DNA of 64,000 nucleotides from Porphyra umbilicalis (lineage: Eukaryota > Rhodophyta > Bangiophyceae > Bangiales > Bangiaceae). The notes under the pieces are model-generated. The model was not told where the DNA came from. It did not search any database and saw only the letters and a program-made list of their open reading frames with translations. Numbering within the stretch: the stretch's first letter is position 1; every line of letters starts with the position of its first letter. The translations under genes and the position numbers were made by a program. Shown here piece by piece: positions 24,017 through 34,429 of this stretch. Location of the stretch: NCBI GenBank assembly GCA_002049455.2, contig KV918784.1, positions 186,001-250,000 of the forward strand, written 5' to 3'.

Positions 24017-24827
24017 AGCCATGGTTGAAGAGAGGAGGCGGGGGGGGGTGCCTCGCAGTCTACGCTGCGCTGCTCCCTGTGTGCTGTCTGGTGTCGGCTG
24101 CATTTGTTCTTCAGGATGCTGCTTTATTCTTTTCTTCATCCCGCGGCGCGCAGGACATGAAAACGCACCCAGTCTCTGCGACCACCGCGAGTGCCTCCGC
24201 CGCGCCCATCGCCGTGGCCACGCCGACCGCACGGACGGGGGGCGAGCACGCCACCGCGCGCCGCCGCCGGCGCGGCGTGGCAGAACCGCCGGCGTCTCGG
24301 TCGCCGAGCCGCCGCCGCCTGCTGCTGGCGCGTGGTCGACTCTGGGAGCTCACTCAGCGACTCGGCTCTGGCACGCGGGGTACCACCCCATACCCGTCCC
24401 ATCCGGTCGGCACCGTGCCTCGCGGCGATGGGCGTCGGACCAGAGGGTGTCGGGAGGACGGCGCGCGGAGGGGCGTGGTAGAGACTGCGGAGGGAGAGCA
24501 GGGGGCACGTCGCGGCGGGGGGTTGCGTGCTTGGACAGACTTGGTGGCGGCAGCGGGCGCCCGCGCTTGCCGTGGGCGGGTGGACGCGCTCACGGGCAGC
24601 GACGTCCAGGGCGCCCGACGGAATTCGAATGCATGAGATGCAGGCTCGGTACCAGGCAATGGGGGTGGAGCAGGCGGGGGGGCAGCGCACCCTATCATGT
24701 GTGTACGAGGCGGCGCGCTGCGCAAGCGCGGTCTGTGGAAAAAGAAACAAGAAGGAAACAACCAAAAGGAGACGACGGCGAGCAAATAAACCACACGCGG
24801 GGTGGTCAGCAGCCAAGCCCCCCATCC
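24017..24827. other. Intergenic between convergent genes; possible downstream exon of the C2 gene
   Basis: No protein family is recognised. On the minus strand, the end of the C2-domain gene reads CGGTGAGG, which could be a splice donor overlapping the stop, and a good acceptor (tttctttttccacag) lies about 90 bp further at about 24,738. The sequence after that acceptor does not resemble a copine vWA domain. Confidence 0.4.
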
Positions 24828-25754
24828 TCACCGCCCCTGCGACGGCGGCTGCAACGCCGCCGCCGCCTCGGCCGACTTCAACCGCCACGACACGTTGACG
24901 AGTTTGAGGCTGAGCTTGACCACATTCCGGTACTCGGTGCCGTGCATGACCGCCACGTCGGCCGAGAGCACCTCCCCCATCGGGTTGGGGGTAAACGTGA
25001 CGGCGCCCACCTCTCCCGGCCGCGCCTTGAGCAGCTGCTCCACGGAAAAATCAATGTGGCCGACCAGCCGGTGGCTCCCAATCCCCTTGTACCGATACAC
25101 CTGCAGCAGCAGCGTCGTGCCGTCGAGGCCAATGCCCGCCAGGCCGAGCTCGTCAAAGCTCCGCTTGAGCGTGTCGAATTGGCCCCACCGAAATTCCGAC
25201 AGCCGCGTCCGCTCCGACTGCGCGACGCGCACCCAGTGGCCCGCCGCCGCGCGGGACAGCGTGTAAAACAGGTGCGTTTTGCCCCCGTAAAAGACCGTCT
25301 CGGCGAGCTCCACGTCCAACTCAAAGGCCCGCCCCTCCCGCATTTGCTGGTACACGTCGGACGCCGACAGGTGGGCAACCGCCTTGGCGCCGCCGCCGCC
25401 GCCGCCGCCGGCGCGCACAATGGCCGCCGACACTTGCGCGCCGTCCACGGCGGTGAGGGCTTCGAGCGGGGAGCTCGCGTAGCCGAGGTGCGCAGACGTG
25501 CCCGGCGCGACCTCCTTGTGGTAAAAGTCGACGCGGAGGAGGGTGCCGCCGGGCGTGGCCGCCGGCACCCGCACGCCCGTCACCCACGCGGGGCGGGTGG
25601 TGTTGGCGAGCCGCTCCGTACGGCCGAGCTCCGTGTCCCCGCCGCCCGCGGCGGTGCCGACCGAGGAAACGACGGCGATGGGGTCGGTGCGGACGATGGA
25701 GCCGCGGAGGCCGCGGGCAGAGACTTTGATTTCCACTTGGTGCCACGCCGACAT
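24828..25754 (-). CDS. Double C2-domain protein, copine-like, without vWA domain
   Basis: The start ATG at 25,754-25,752 gives a 308-residue protein beginning MSAWHQVEIKVSARGLRGS. Residues about 5-120 look like copine C2A: VEIKVSARGL, a TDP motif, GRTERLANTTRPAW. Residues about 150-290 look like C2B: HLFYTLSRAAAGHWVRVAQSE, then LLLQVYRYKGIGSHRLVGHI, the copine-like GSH-L-G signature. Copines bind membranes through Ca2+-dependent C2 domains and normally carry a vWA domain after them; here the frame ends ALQPPSQGR-stop right after C2B. Several Ca2+-binding Asp positions appear to be replaced, so Ca2+ dependence is doubtful. A donor-like GGTGAGG at the stop leaves open an additional exon. A Gly run (about residue 115-125) joins the domains. 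Confidence 0.7.
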   Translation of the reverse strand: MSAWHQVEIKVSARGLRGSIVRTDPIAVVSSVGTAAGGGDTELGRTERLANTTRPAWVTGVRVPAATPGGTLLRVDFYHKEVAPGTSAHLGYASSPLEALTAVDGAQVSAAIVRAGGGGGGGAKAVAHLSASDVYQQMREGRAFELDVELAETVFYGGKTHLFYTLSRAAAGHWVRVAQSERTRLSEFRWGQFDTLKRSFDELGLAGIGLDGTTLLLQVYRYKGIGSHRLVGHIDFSVEQLLKARPGEVGAVTFTPNPMGEVLSADVAVMHGTEYRNVVKLSLKLVNVSWRLKSAEAAAALQPPSQGR

Positions 25755-27122
25755 GGTGGGGTGGGGGAGGGGCAGAGGGGGGACGGGGGGTCCGCCGAAA
25801 GGAAAGGGGGGAGGGCGAGCGGGGAGGGGGCGGCGGGGGGTGGGGAAGGGACGCAAGGGAAAGAGGCGCAGAATGGAAAAAGGCTGTTGTGTGGGCGGGG
25901 GGAAGACGGTCAAGACCCAGGTGGTTGTTGGTGGAACGAGGCACCCGTGATGACGAGTGCCCCCCGCCAGAGAGGTGAACGGGGAAGCGGAGAAAACGGG
26001 CGCGCCCGTATCCGGCAGCCGGCCCAGATACACCACCACCCGACGAGGAACGGGGGATGCGGACGACAGGGTACAGCAAAAAATACTGGCCAATCCCAAG
26101 CGGCACCCACGGGGGGCGTCGCCAACGGCCGTGCGCCGCCACCCCGTCGGCAAGGCGGCAGTGACACACGCGCGCCGTCGCACCTCGTCACACAGACAGC
26201 AAGGGCCCGCGCGGAAGAGAACGGCAGGACCGCCCGCCGCACGTATGGGCAACCGCCGGCCTTGAGGCGGCGCCCCAGAAAAGATGCAGAGGGCGCACTG
26301 TCCGCAGGCGCCTGCCACTGACAAGGAAGAAACAGAACGCGGAGCCAGCGGCCGACGCATAGACGGGACGTGGGCCGCGCATGCGCGCACGTGGTTGTCT
26401 GCGGCGGAGCGCGCAGGGGCGCCACCGACAAGCCTCGTCACGAGGCGCACGAGGCCAGACCACAGCGATGCACGCGGCTCCTTGCTGTTCACCATGACAA
26501 TTCAATTGATGGTGATCTATCGGGTCCAAAGTGAAAAAGCATCCGCAAAATCACCACGGACTGGTGAACTGACTGAAAGCGCGTTCGCGAAAACCTCCTG
26601 GACTTTCGAAACGGCAAAGCCGTTTTCACACGACAACAGATTGACAAGAGCGTCACGTGCATCTTCTAAGGGTGCACTGAGGGCAATCCCAACAACGTCG
26701 GCCTCATCTCATACAGTCTTTCTCCAGTGCTATCCACCCTTTTCGTCGCCTGACAACCCCTCAAGTAGCCCTCTTTTTCGTGCAGAAGATGGCAGAATCG
26801 CGGGTCGGGACGGGGTGGGGCGGAGTGGAGTAGAGCGGGGTGCGGTGGGGCGGGGCGGGGCGGGGTGGGGTGGGGTTTGTAAATGTTGGGCGGGACGGAG
26901 CTGGGCCGGGTGGGTCGGGGCGTCGCTGGGCGGGACGGGGCGGGGCGAGGCGAGGGAGGGCGTGTCGTTGCTGGGCGGGGTGGAGCCGGGGCGGGACGGG
27001 GTTGAGCGAAGTGCCCGGTGTGGGGCGAGGTAGGCCGGGGCGGGGCGGGGTGGAAGGAGTGGGGGGGAGCGGGGGGGCGATCAAGGAGGGCGGAGGAAGG
27101 CACGCCCAGATAAGGGCGGACA
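25755..27122. other. 5' flank of the C2 gene, then G-rich repeats
   Basis: 25,755-26,680 has no recognisable gene. At about 26,680-26,706 the string GGGCAATCCCAACAACGTCG resembles the PIF/Harbinger termini seen elsewhere but no partner end was found. From about 26,806 to 27,075 the DNA is a degenerate tandem repeat of GGGGCGGGGYG units. Confidence 0.5.
26806..27075. repeat. Degenerate GGGGCGGGG-type tandem repeat
   Basis: Pentamer to decamer units such as GGGGC, GGGGT and GGGACGGGGC repeat for about 270 bp up to 50 bp before the left terminus of transposon copy B. The plus strand has strong G-quadruplex potential. Confidence 0.8.
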
Positions 27123-27125
27123 TTA

Positions 27126-30100
27126 GAGCATTCCCACCAATGTCGGGCCAACGGTCTGAAACGGTGAAATGAAACCGCTACGTGTGGCCCTGCAAGTGGT
27201 CAGTTGCCAACGGGCCAACGCGTTGCCAACGGGCAATGTAATGGGTGAAACAGAGTGGGCTACCTTTCAAAGATCTGAGCGCCGTTGGCCTCGACGTTGT
27301 TGGCCGCACTTCGTGGTTGCCAACGGACGACACGTATCAGCGTCGTCGCCAGTATCGAAATGAAGAGGCGTCCGTCGAATACGTGCCGAACATGTCACGG
27401 AAAGCGTGTGAACGGAGCCCAAACCGCCCAAATCAAGGCAATCTAGCGAGACACGTGGAGGCCTTTCGGTACCAATCTGGATCGAATCCGCTCGAGTGCG
27501 TGACGTGTGTTGCGGACGCACCCCCCCAGGTTGCGCGAGGCCTTGGAGGCTGAGTCATGCCGGTCGAACGGTCACCTTCAGCCATCGTGGCCTGCCGATT
27601 TGCGCAAAGCAGTGGCCCAAGAGCTGTCTACGTGCCCCCCTCTACTGTATGCATCCCACCCTTTGCTGACTGGGGCGGTTTCAAACGAGCTGGCACGCCC
27701 GCTCTCAGGGCTGTGCTGCCCCAAAAAGGCCAAGGCTCGGCCAGAAAGGGTCAATAGAGGGCAGCGACCCACGGCCAGGGACTTTTGAGTGCGTGTTTGT
27801 GCACTTGTGTGGTTGCCCCCTACTGTTGTGGGCACTGCAGGCAGTTGTCATCGTGGAAGCGTTGACAGCTCAGGGAGCAGGCTGACTGCAGAACCGTGCA
27901 CTGGCTCGCCAATGCATGAACGTTGACTCCGGCTTTCACAGTACCACCTGTAGCCCCACCGCGGCCGCACCTCCAACAACGGCGCTACCCCACACCCAGC
28001 CCACTACCCCCGCCCCCCCCGAAGTCTAATCCTGCCCCCACGTCCACCCGAGCACCCCCACCAATCTGCAGCAGCAAGAGGCGCTCGCCAGCCAACGACG
28101 CACGCACACTCCCCCCTAGCCTGCCTGCGCCGCCCGCCGACCCGGCGCGTGCGACCCTCCGCCCAGATTCCTCACCCTCTCAGCCACAACGCACGAACAA
28201 CCCAGCGGCCAGGGCACGGCCCACAGCTCCCGACCGGGTGCGGCGGACCCCTGCGCACGGTGGACAACACCGAGCCGTGGCCCCCTCCAGCGGGCGCGAC
28301 CACACAGGCACGCGGGCGTGGTTGCTCTTGGTGGCATAAGCACTTCAGCGCACAGCGGCCGCCAGCATGCGCCCCTCGGTCACCGCCGGCCTTGTCACCT
28401 CTGTGCCACAACTCCCGCTGTACCGCATTTTCTGTGTGGGGTATGGCTGTTGCATGAAAATTTGCGGACCTTAATAGTAAAACGCCCAGAGCAGAACATT
28501 GTTTGAGTGGTCCTCTGCCGGTTTCCGGACTTGTCATTGGCCAAGACTGCAGTTTCTGGCGCAAATGATATTGTTCATATCGGTGAAAATTATAAAGTGA
28601 GAAACTCCACCGCACAAGCTGGAGCTGTGTTGTGGGATTTTGAAAAGTACAATGATTGCGGGGGGGCTTCTACAGCAGCATCCACCCCACAGAGTCGGGG
28701 ACTGCAGGGGGCAGCCGTGGGGAGGGCGGGGGCGGCCGCAGACGGCGGCGCTGGCGGAGGGTTTGGTGGGACAGGGCGGTGGGGATAGTGGAGGTGGCGG
28801 GTGACGGCGGCGGGGGACGCAGCGCGGGAGCCCTTTGCGGCGGAGGCGGTGGCGAGGTATGGCGGCGGGGGAGTTGGGCCGGCGGAGGACGGCGGCGGGA
28901 GCTGTGGGGCGGGCGAGAGCAGCAGACGGCGGCGGAGGCGGTAGCGGGCGCCGCGGCCGACGGCGGCCGGGGTGGAGAGGGCCGCTGCGGCGAGGGCGGC
29001 GGCCTAACCTGGCGGCCGCGGCGTTGGCGGCAGACGTGGTGGTGGCGGACGGCGGCGGGGGCGGCAGCGGCTGGGGGGGCGACAGCGGCCGCAGCGGCGG
29101 CGGCGGCGGCGGCGGCGCGTGGGGCAGCGGTCGATGGCGGTGGGCTGGCGGGGTGCGCAGCGGCAGTGGCTGGTGGCGGCGGGGATGCAGGGTCCGGCGG
29201 CAGCAGGGAGGGGGGCGCACACGGCGGAGTCTGCGGGAGCGGCGAGGGCGGCGAAGGGAGACGGCAAAGGCTGGGGCAGCAGGGTGGTGGCCGGCGACGG
29301 CGACGGGGGCCACAGGGGCGGGGGCGGTGGTCAATGATGGCGGCGGAGGCGACGAGGGTGGCGGTACGCATTGGCGGCGGGGGCGGCGACGGCGGGGTCG
29401 GCGGTTGGCGTCGGCGGGAGGGGCGGCGACGGCAGGGGCGGCTGTCTGTGGCGGCGCGGGACGCGCACGGCGCCGGCATGGACGGAGGCGGGGTCGGGGG
29501 CGGCTGCTGGCTGCGGCAGCGACGGCGGGGGCGGCCGTTGGCGGCGGCATGGGGGGCAGCGACGGCGGGTTCGGCGGTCGGCGGTGGCGGAGGTGGCGGA
29601 GACGTTGGGGGTGGCTGTCTGCGGGGGCGGGCGTGGCGGTGACGGCTGGAGCGGCGGTCGGGCGGCGGCAGCCGACGGCAGTTCGGGCGGCGGCGCCTGG
29701 GGAAGTGGGGCGGCTGTGGCGGAGGCGGCGGCGGTGCCCGCCGTCGGCGTCGACGGCAGCCGTGGTGGGAGCGGCGACGTCGGGGACGGGGGCTGGAAAG
29801 GGATTGGCGGTCGACGGGGCCGACGGTCGGCGGGGGTGGTGGCGGCGGCAGTCGGCGGCGGCCGGGGGGGGGGCGACAGCGGGGGCGGCGGTCGGAGGCG
29901 GCGGCGAGGGAGGTGAGCGGCGACGGTCGGGCCGGTGGCCTCGGCTTTCGGCGGCGCCGGGGGCGGCGCCGGGCGCGGCGACGGCGGTGGCGGCCGTCGC
30001 CAACGCCGTGGACTGGGGCGGTGGCGCGGTCGGCGGTCGACCGAAGCGGCGGTCGGCCGGGACGGTGGCAGCGACGATCGGCAGCGGCGGGGGAGGCAGC

Positions 30101-31722
30101 GACGGCGGGGGCGGCGGTGGGGGCGGCAGCGGGAGGGCTAGCACAAGACGCCGGCGCCGGTCGCGACGGCGCCGGCGGTCGACAGCGGCGGGGGCGAGGA
30201 CGGAGATGGCGGGAGCGGCGGCGGCATCAAGCGGTATGGGCAGGTAAAGCGGGGGCGTCCGATAACGGCGACGGCAAAGGGTTTAGCCGTGGCGGCGGCC
30301 GCGGACACCGGCGGTGGCGGCCGACGGTGGCGGGGGCGGCGGGGGAGGCGCGGATGGTGGCTGGCGGTGGCGGCAGTGAGGGCGGCGGGGGTGGCGGCTG
30401 CGAGCGGTGGCGGCGGGGGGGGCGGCGACGGCGGGGGCTGCGGTCCGAGGTGGCGGCGGGGGGGGCGATCGGCGGCGGTTAAGGACGGGGGCGGTGGCGG
30501 TCGGCGGCGGCGGCGAAGGCGGCGACGGCGGGGGCGACGGTTGCCAACGGTGGGGACGCGGGCGGGGTGCCAGCGGCAGACGGCGCCGGCGGCCGACAGC
30601 GGCGGGGGCGGGGACGGCGGCGGCGGGAATGGCGGCGGCAGCGAGCGGCATGGGCAGGGGAGGCGGGGGCGCCCGACGACGGCGACGGCAGCAGGGTCAG
30701 CGGGGGCGACGGCGGCGGACACCGGCGGTGGCGGCCGACGGCGGCGGGGGCGGCGGGGGAGCGGCTGCCGGCGTCTGGCGGCGGCGGCGGTGAGGGCGGC
30801 GGTGGTGGCGGTTGAGGACGGCGGCGGGGGAGGCGGAGGCGGTGGCCGACGTCGGTGGCGGAGGGGGGGGCGGCGGTCCAGGGGGCGGCGGGGCCGGGGA
30901 CAACCGACAGCCGCGAGGGCGGCGGCAGCCGGGGGGGCGCGGCCGATGGCGGTGGGGGCGGCCAGGACGGCAGGCGTTCCGGTGGGCGGGGTGGGGTCGG
31001 CGGCCGTGGGCGCGCGGGGGCGGCCTGCGCGGTGCCGGCGGTGGTGAGGGCGGCCGTGGGCACTGCCGTGGGCCACTGCCACTGCCGTTCGGTGCGGCGG
31101 GGGTGGGGCGGGCGCGCACCGGCGCTGGCGGGCACGCGTGGCGGCCTGAGCGGCCGCGTCGCAGCCTGAGGAGGGCCTGACGCGGGGCCGCTGGGCGCAG
31201 CCCCGCCTCGTGTGCCCCCTCATTCGCTCAGATCCACGTGCTTTTCCAGTGTCGGTGCGATCGCGCCGCGTGTCTGACAGGCCCGCAAGCGCGTTCGGCC
31301 ACACGCCACCGCACGAGAGATACGTGACACACTTCAACGATCCGGGCTCTGGGGTCGAGATGGCATGCGGCCGTCCAGTTCCGAGAGGTACAATATTCCA
31401 TCCGTGGGTGGCTGTCGAAACAAAAATATGATAAATTGGGCAATCTGAGGACAATATGAACTGCCACTTGTCACTCATTTAACCCCGTGAAACCGCGATG
31501 GACCAATCAGAGCACAGAACCCGTTGGCCCTGGGGCCAACGGCTCCGACCCCGAATCGGGCGCAAGTACATTCGCGTTTTAACTCGCTTGACCTCCGTTG
31601 GCAACGCCGCGTGCACGTTCGACATTGTTACCCGCCCCGAGAACTGGCCAACGGCGAATTTGAGACACGTTTCTGCAACGTGTGCCCAATATGGCGTTGG
31701 CCCGACATTGTTGGGAATGCTC
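27126..31722 (-). mobile_element. Non-autonomous PIF/Harbinger-like element, full-length copy B
   Basis: The element is 4,597 bp and is flanked by TTA at 27,123-27,125 and 31,723-31,725. The ends are inverted repeats of about 28 bp: GAGCATTCCCACCAATGTCG on the left and the reverse complement of GAGCATTCCCAACAATGTCG on the right, both followed by GGCCAACG. Compared with copy A it is in reverse orientation: conserved right end at 27,126-27,610, mid zone to 28,700, GCC-type core 28,720-31,150, left zone to 31,722. No transposase is present. The 3-bp TTA duplication and the GAGCA..CCCAACAA terminus match the complete element at 45,405-54,936, which identifies the superfamily. Confidence 0.88.
28720..31150. 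repeat. GGC-type low-complexity core of copy B
   Basis: Degenerate GGCGGC, GGCGGGGGCGGC and GGCGGTCGGC repeats run for 2.4 kb, longer than the 2.0 kb in copy A. Frames on both strands are widely open and translate as low-complexity G/A/R or P/A/R peptide. Confidence 0.85.
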
Positions 31723-31725
31723 TTA

Positions 31726-32136
31726 GGATCTGGACACGTTTCTTCATTACAGTGCACACGTACATCTATTTGGTCTTTTAAGCACATTCGGCTCATCCCT
31801 TGCACCAGAGGACGAGGCGCCTACAAACAACTCCCCCCCCCCCCCACGCGTCTACGCACAGCAGAATCGCCGGACAGTGGCTGCTGTGGCTTCTTCTTCG
31901 CCCCCCCCTTTGTCTACATCGTTTTTTGCCAGCCTAGTCAGGCCACTTGCATGGCGTCGTCATCCGGCCTACCTCTTCCTCCGCCGTGTCCCCACTGGTA
32001 CGTGCACGTTTGCCAAAAAAGCAAGTAAAAAGCAGATGTCTCTCTCACCGTTCGTACTACCCAGCGTCGGAGGGACCCTTGATGAGCAATGCTACGTGGT
32101 TTGCAACCCACTTCTGACGTCGTACTTTTTCGCTAG
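31726..32136. other. Gap between copy B and the repeat ORF
   Basis: No gene was recognised. It may include the undetected left end of the RAG1/CMC-type element whose coding parts follow. Confidence 0.4.
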
Positions 32137-34428
32137 GTGCGGTTGCATTTTCGCTACCGTGTGTCCTGGGTTGTGTCTGGGTTGTGTCTGGCTTCACGCA
32201 GTGATGCCGTTTCCTCCTCCCTGCAAGCGTTTTTCCCAAACCTTGATCACGTATTCGTGTGCGTTGGGTGCCACCAAGCCTGCCTGCGTGACAACGCAGC
32301 TGCGCAGCTGTGGCTGGATTGGCGCGACGATGGACTGTTGAACAACTCGGCGCAAGCCAGGTTGCTAAATGTCATGCCTCGTCGTAGTTGCTCAGTCTCG
32401 AGCTTGACGGACCGTATTGGGGTGTCACGTGGCCACTGCCATCTCTGCTACTTCCGCTTCCGCCCAACTACAACACCGAGACGGGCCTCATGTGCGTCCA
32501 CCATCCACGGGGATGTGTCCACCGACCGAATTCCATCGGCTCGACCAGGTCCAGGGATTTTGCATTTCCTGTGGCCCGATGCGAAAGCAGCTGAGCAAGC
32601 CTCTCTTCCAGTTCGCAATCGCGAGATGGTGTGTCATGCTTGCAAGACGCTAGCCGAGCAGCGCAGCCGCGCATCGCGTCCAACTCCTTTGGTGACATCA
32701 GCCGCGGCCGCTGAAGCCACCGCGCCAGTAGCTGTGGATTCACCTGTTCAGGGTGGGACCTCGAGCTCGGCAAGCCCCAGATAACCGGTCACGCAGAAGC
32801 CGGCTGTACCGCGCGCTGGCCATGCGGACAGGGTGTCCAACACAGAGGTGTCCGCGGCCGCACCGGACGCGCCCATCACGAGTGGTGCTGGAGTGGAGCA
32901 GCCCAGCCGCGCGTCGCGGGCAGCTCCTGCGGTGACGTCAGCCGCGGCCGCTGACGCCACCGCGCCGGTAGCTGTGGATTCACCTGGTCAGGGTGGGACC
33001 CCGAGCTCGGCGAGCACCCTATCACCGGTCACGCCGCAGCCGGCTGTACCGCGCGCTGGCCATGCGGACAGGGTGTCCGACACAGAGGTGTCCGCGGCCG
33101 CACCGGACGCGCCCATCACGAGTGGTGCTGGAGTGGAGCAGCCCAGCCGCGCGTCGCGGGCAGCTCCTGCGGTGACATCAGCCGCGGCCGCTGACGCCAC
33201 TGCGCCGGTAGCTGTGGATTCACCTGGTCAGGGTGGGACCCCGAGCTCGGCGAGCACCCTATCACCGGTCACGCCGCAGCCGGCTGTACCGCGCGCTGGT
33301 CATGCGGACAGGGTGTCCGACGCACTAGGGGCCGCAGCCGCGCCGGACGCGCCCATCACGAGTGGTGCTGGAGTGGAGCAGCCCAGCCGCGCGTCGCGGG
33401 CAACTCCTTCGGTGACGTCAGCCGCGGCCGCTGACGCCACTGCGCCGGTAGCTGTGGATTCACCTGGTCAGGGTGGGACCCCGAGCTCGGCGAGCACCCT
33501 GTCACCGGTCACGCCGCAGCCGACTGTACCGCGCGCTGGCCATGCGGACAGGGCGTCTGACACAGAAGGGTCCGCGACCGCGCTGGACGCGCCCATCACG
33601 AGTGGTGCTGGAGTGGAGCAGCCCAGCCGCGCGTCGCGGGCAACTCCTTCGGTGACGTCAGCCGCGGCCGCTGACGCCACCGCGCCGGTAGCTGTGGATT
33701 CACCTGGTCAGGGTGGGACCCCGAGCTCGGCGAGCACCCTGTCAATGATCACGCCGCAGCCGGCTGTACCGCGCGCCAGCCATGCGGACAGGGTGTCCGA
33801 CACAGAGTTGTCCGCGGCCGCGCCGGACGCGCCCATCACGAGTGGTGCTGGAGTGGAGCAGCCCAGCCGCGCGTCGCGGGCAACTCCTTCGGTGACGTCA
33901 GCCGCGGCCGCTGACGCCACCGCGCCAGTAGCTGTGGATTCACCTGGTCAGAGTGGGACCCCGAGCTCGGCGAGCACCCTGTCACTGATCACGCCGCAGC
34001 CGGCTGTACCGCTTGCTGGCCATGCGGACAGGGCGTCCGATACAGTAGGATCCGCGGCCGCGCCGGACGCGCCCATCACGAGTGGTGCTGGAGTGGCACC
34101 AGCAGCGGCGGCTGGTGGCCTCAACCCGACTGGGAGTGGCACGAGCCAAGCGGTGGACGCCTGCGGGTCTAGTGTGGATTTTTCAATTGCCACTGTCTTT
34201 GCGGCCTATGGCACACTTGGCGAGGCGCCCGACATGGGCGGGTCCGCGGGGCCCATTACCGATGGTGTGGTTGGTGCACCTGGCCTATCAACCTGCGCAC
34301 CCGTCGCTCCTAGTATGCCAGGTGGCATCTGCCGCTATGCCCAATGTCGATTGAGCCATTTCCACTGTCATTGGGGCTTATGCCACGCTGGACGAAGACC
34401 AGCGGCAATCTGTCGGTACCATCGTTAG
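32137..34428 (+). pseudogene. Repeat-rich ORF of the RAG1/CMC-type element (zinc-knuckle start, 80-aa repeats)
   Basis: One frame runs from about 32,137 to a TAG at 34,426-34,428 and is interrupted only by a TAA at 32,782-32,784 inside the first repeat. The N-terminal part has Cys pairs that look metal-binding (CVGCHQAC at about residue 43, CHLCYFRF, CHACKTL). Then come six 80-residue units of the pattern PDAPITSGAGVEQPSRASRA, AAADATAPVAVDSPGQGGTP and PQPAVPRAGHADRVSD. The transposase-like ORF follows in another frame 2 bp downstream, so the two may be exons or shifted parts of one gene. Role is unknown; an accessory or N-terminal region of the transposase is the simplest idea. Confidence 0.55.
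32660..34100. repeat. 240-bp tandem repeat, six units in exact register
   Basis: Landmarks such as CCGCGGCCGCTGA recur at 32,700, 32,940, 33,180, 33,420, 33,660 and 33,900, exactly 240 bp apart with no length change. Units differ by scattered substitutions, with the first the most divergent. Each encodes 80 residues. Confidence 0.95.
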
Positions 34429-34429
34429 T

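Noticed and set aside
26680-26706. A Harbinger terminus at GGGCAATCCCAACAACGTCG
   Set aside because: It resembles the TIR consensus but lacks the GAGCA start, a clear TTA junction and a partner end; kept only as a remark.
32660-34100. CRISPR-like or satellite array
   Set aside because: The 240-bp units are adjacent, coding and without unique spacers; a coding tandem repeat explains them.
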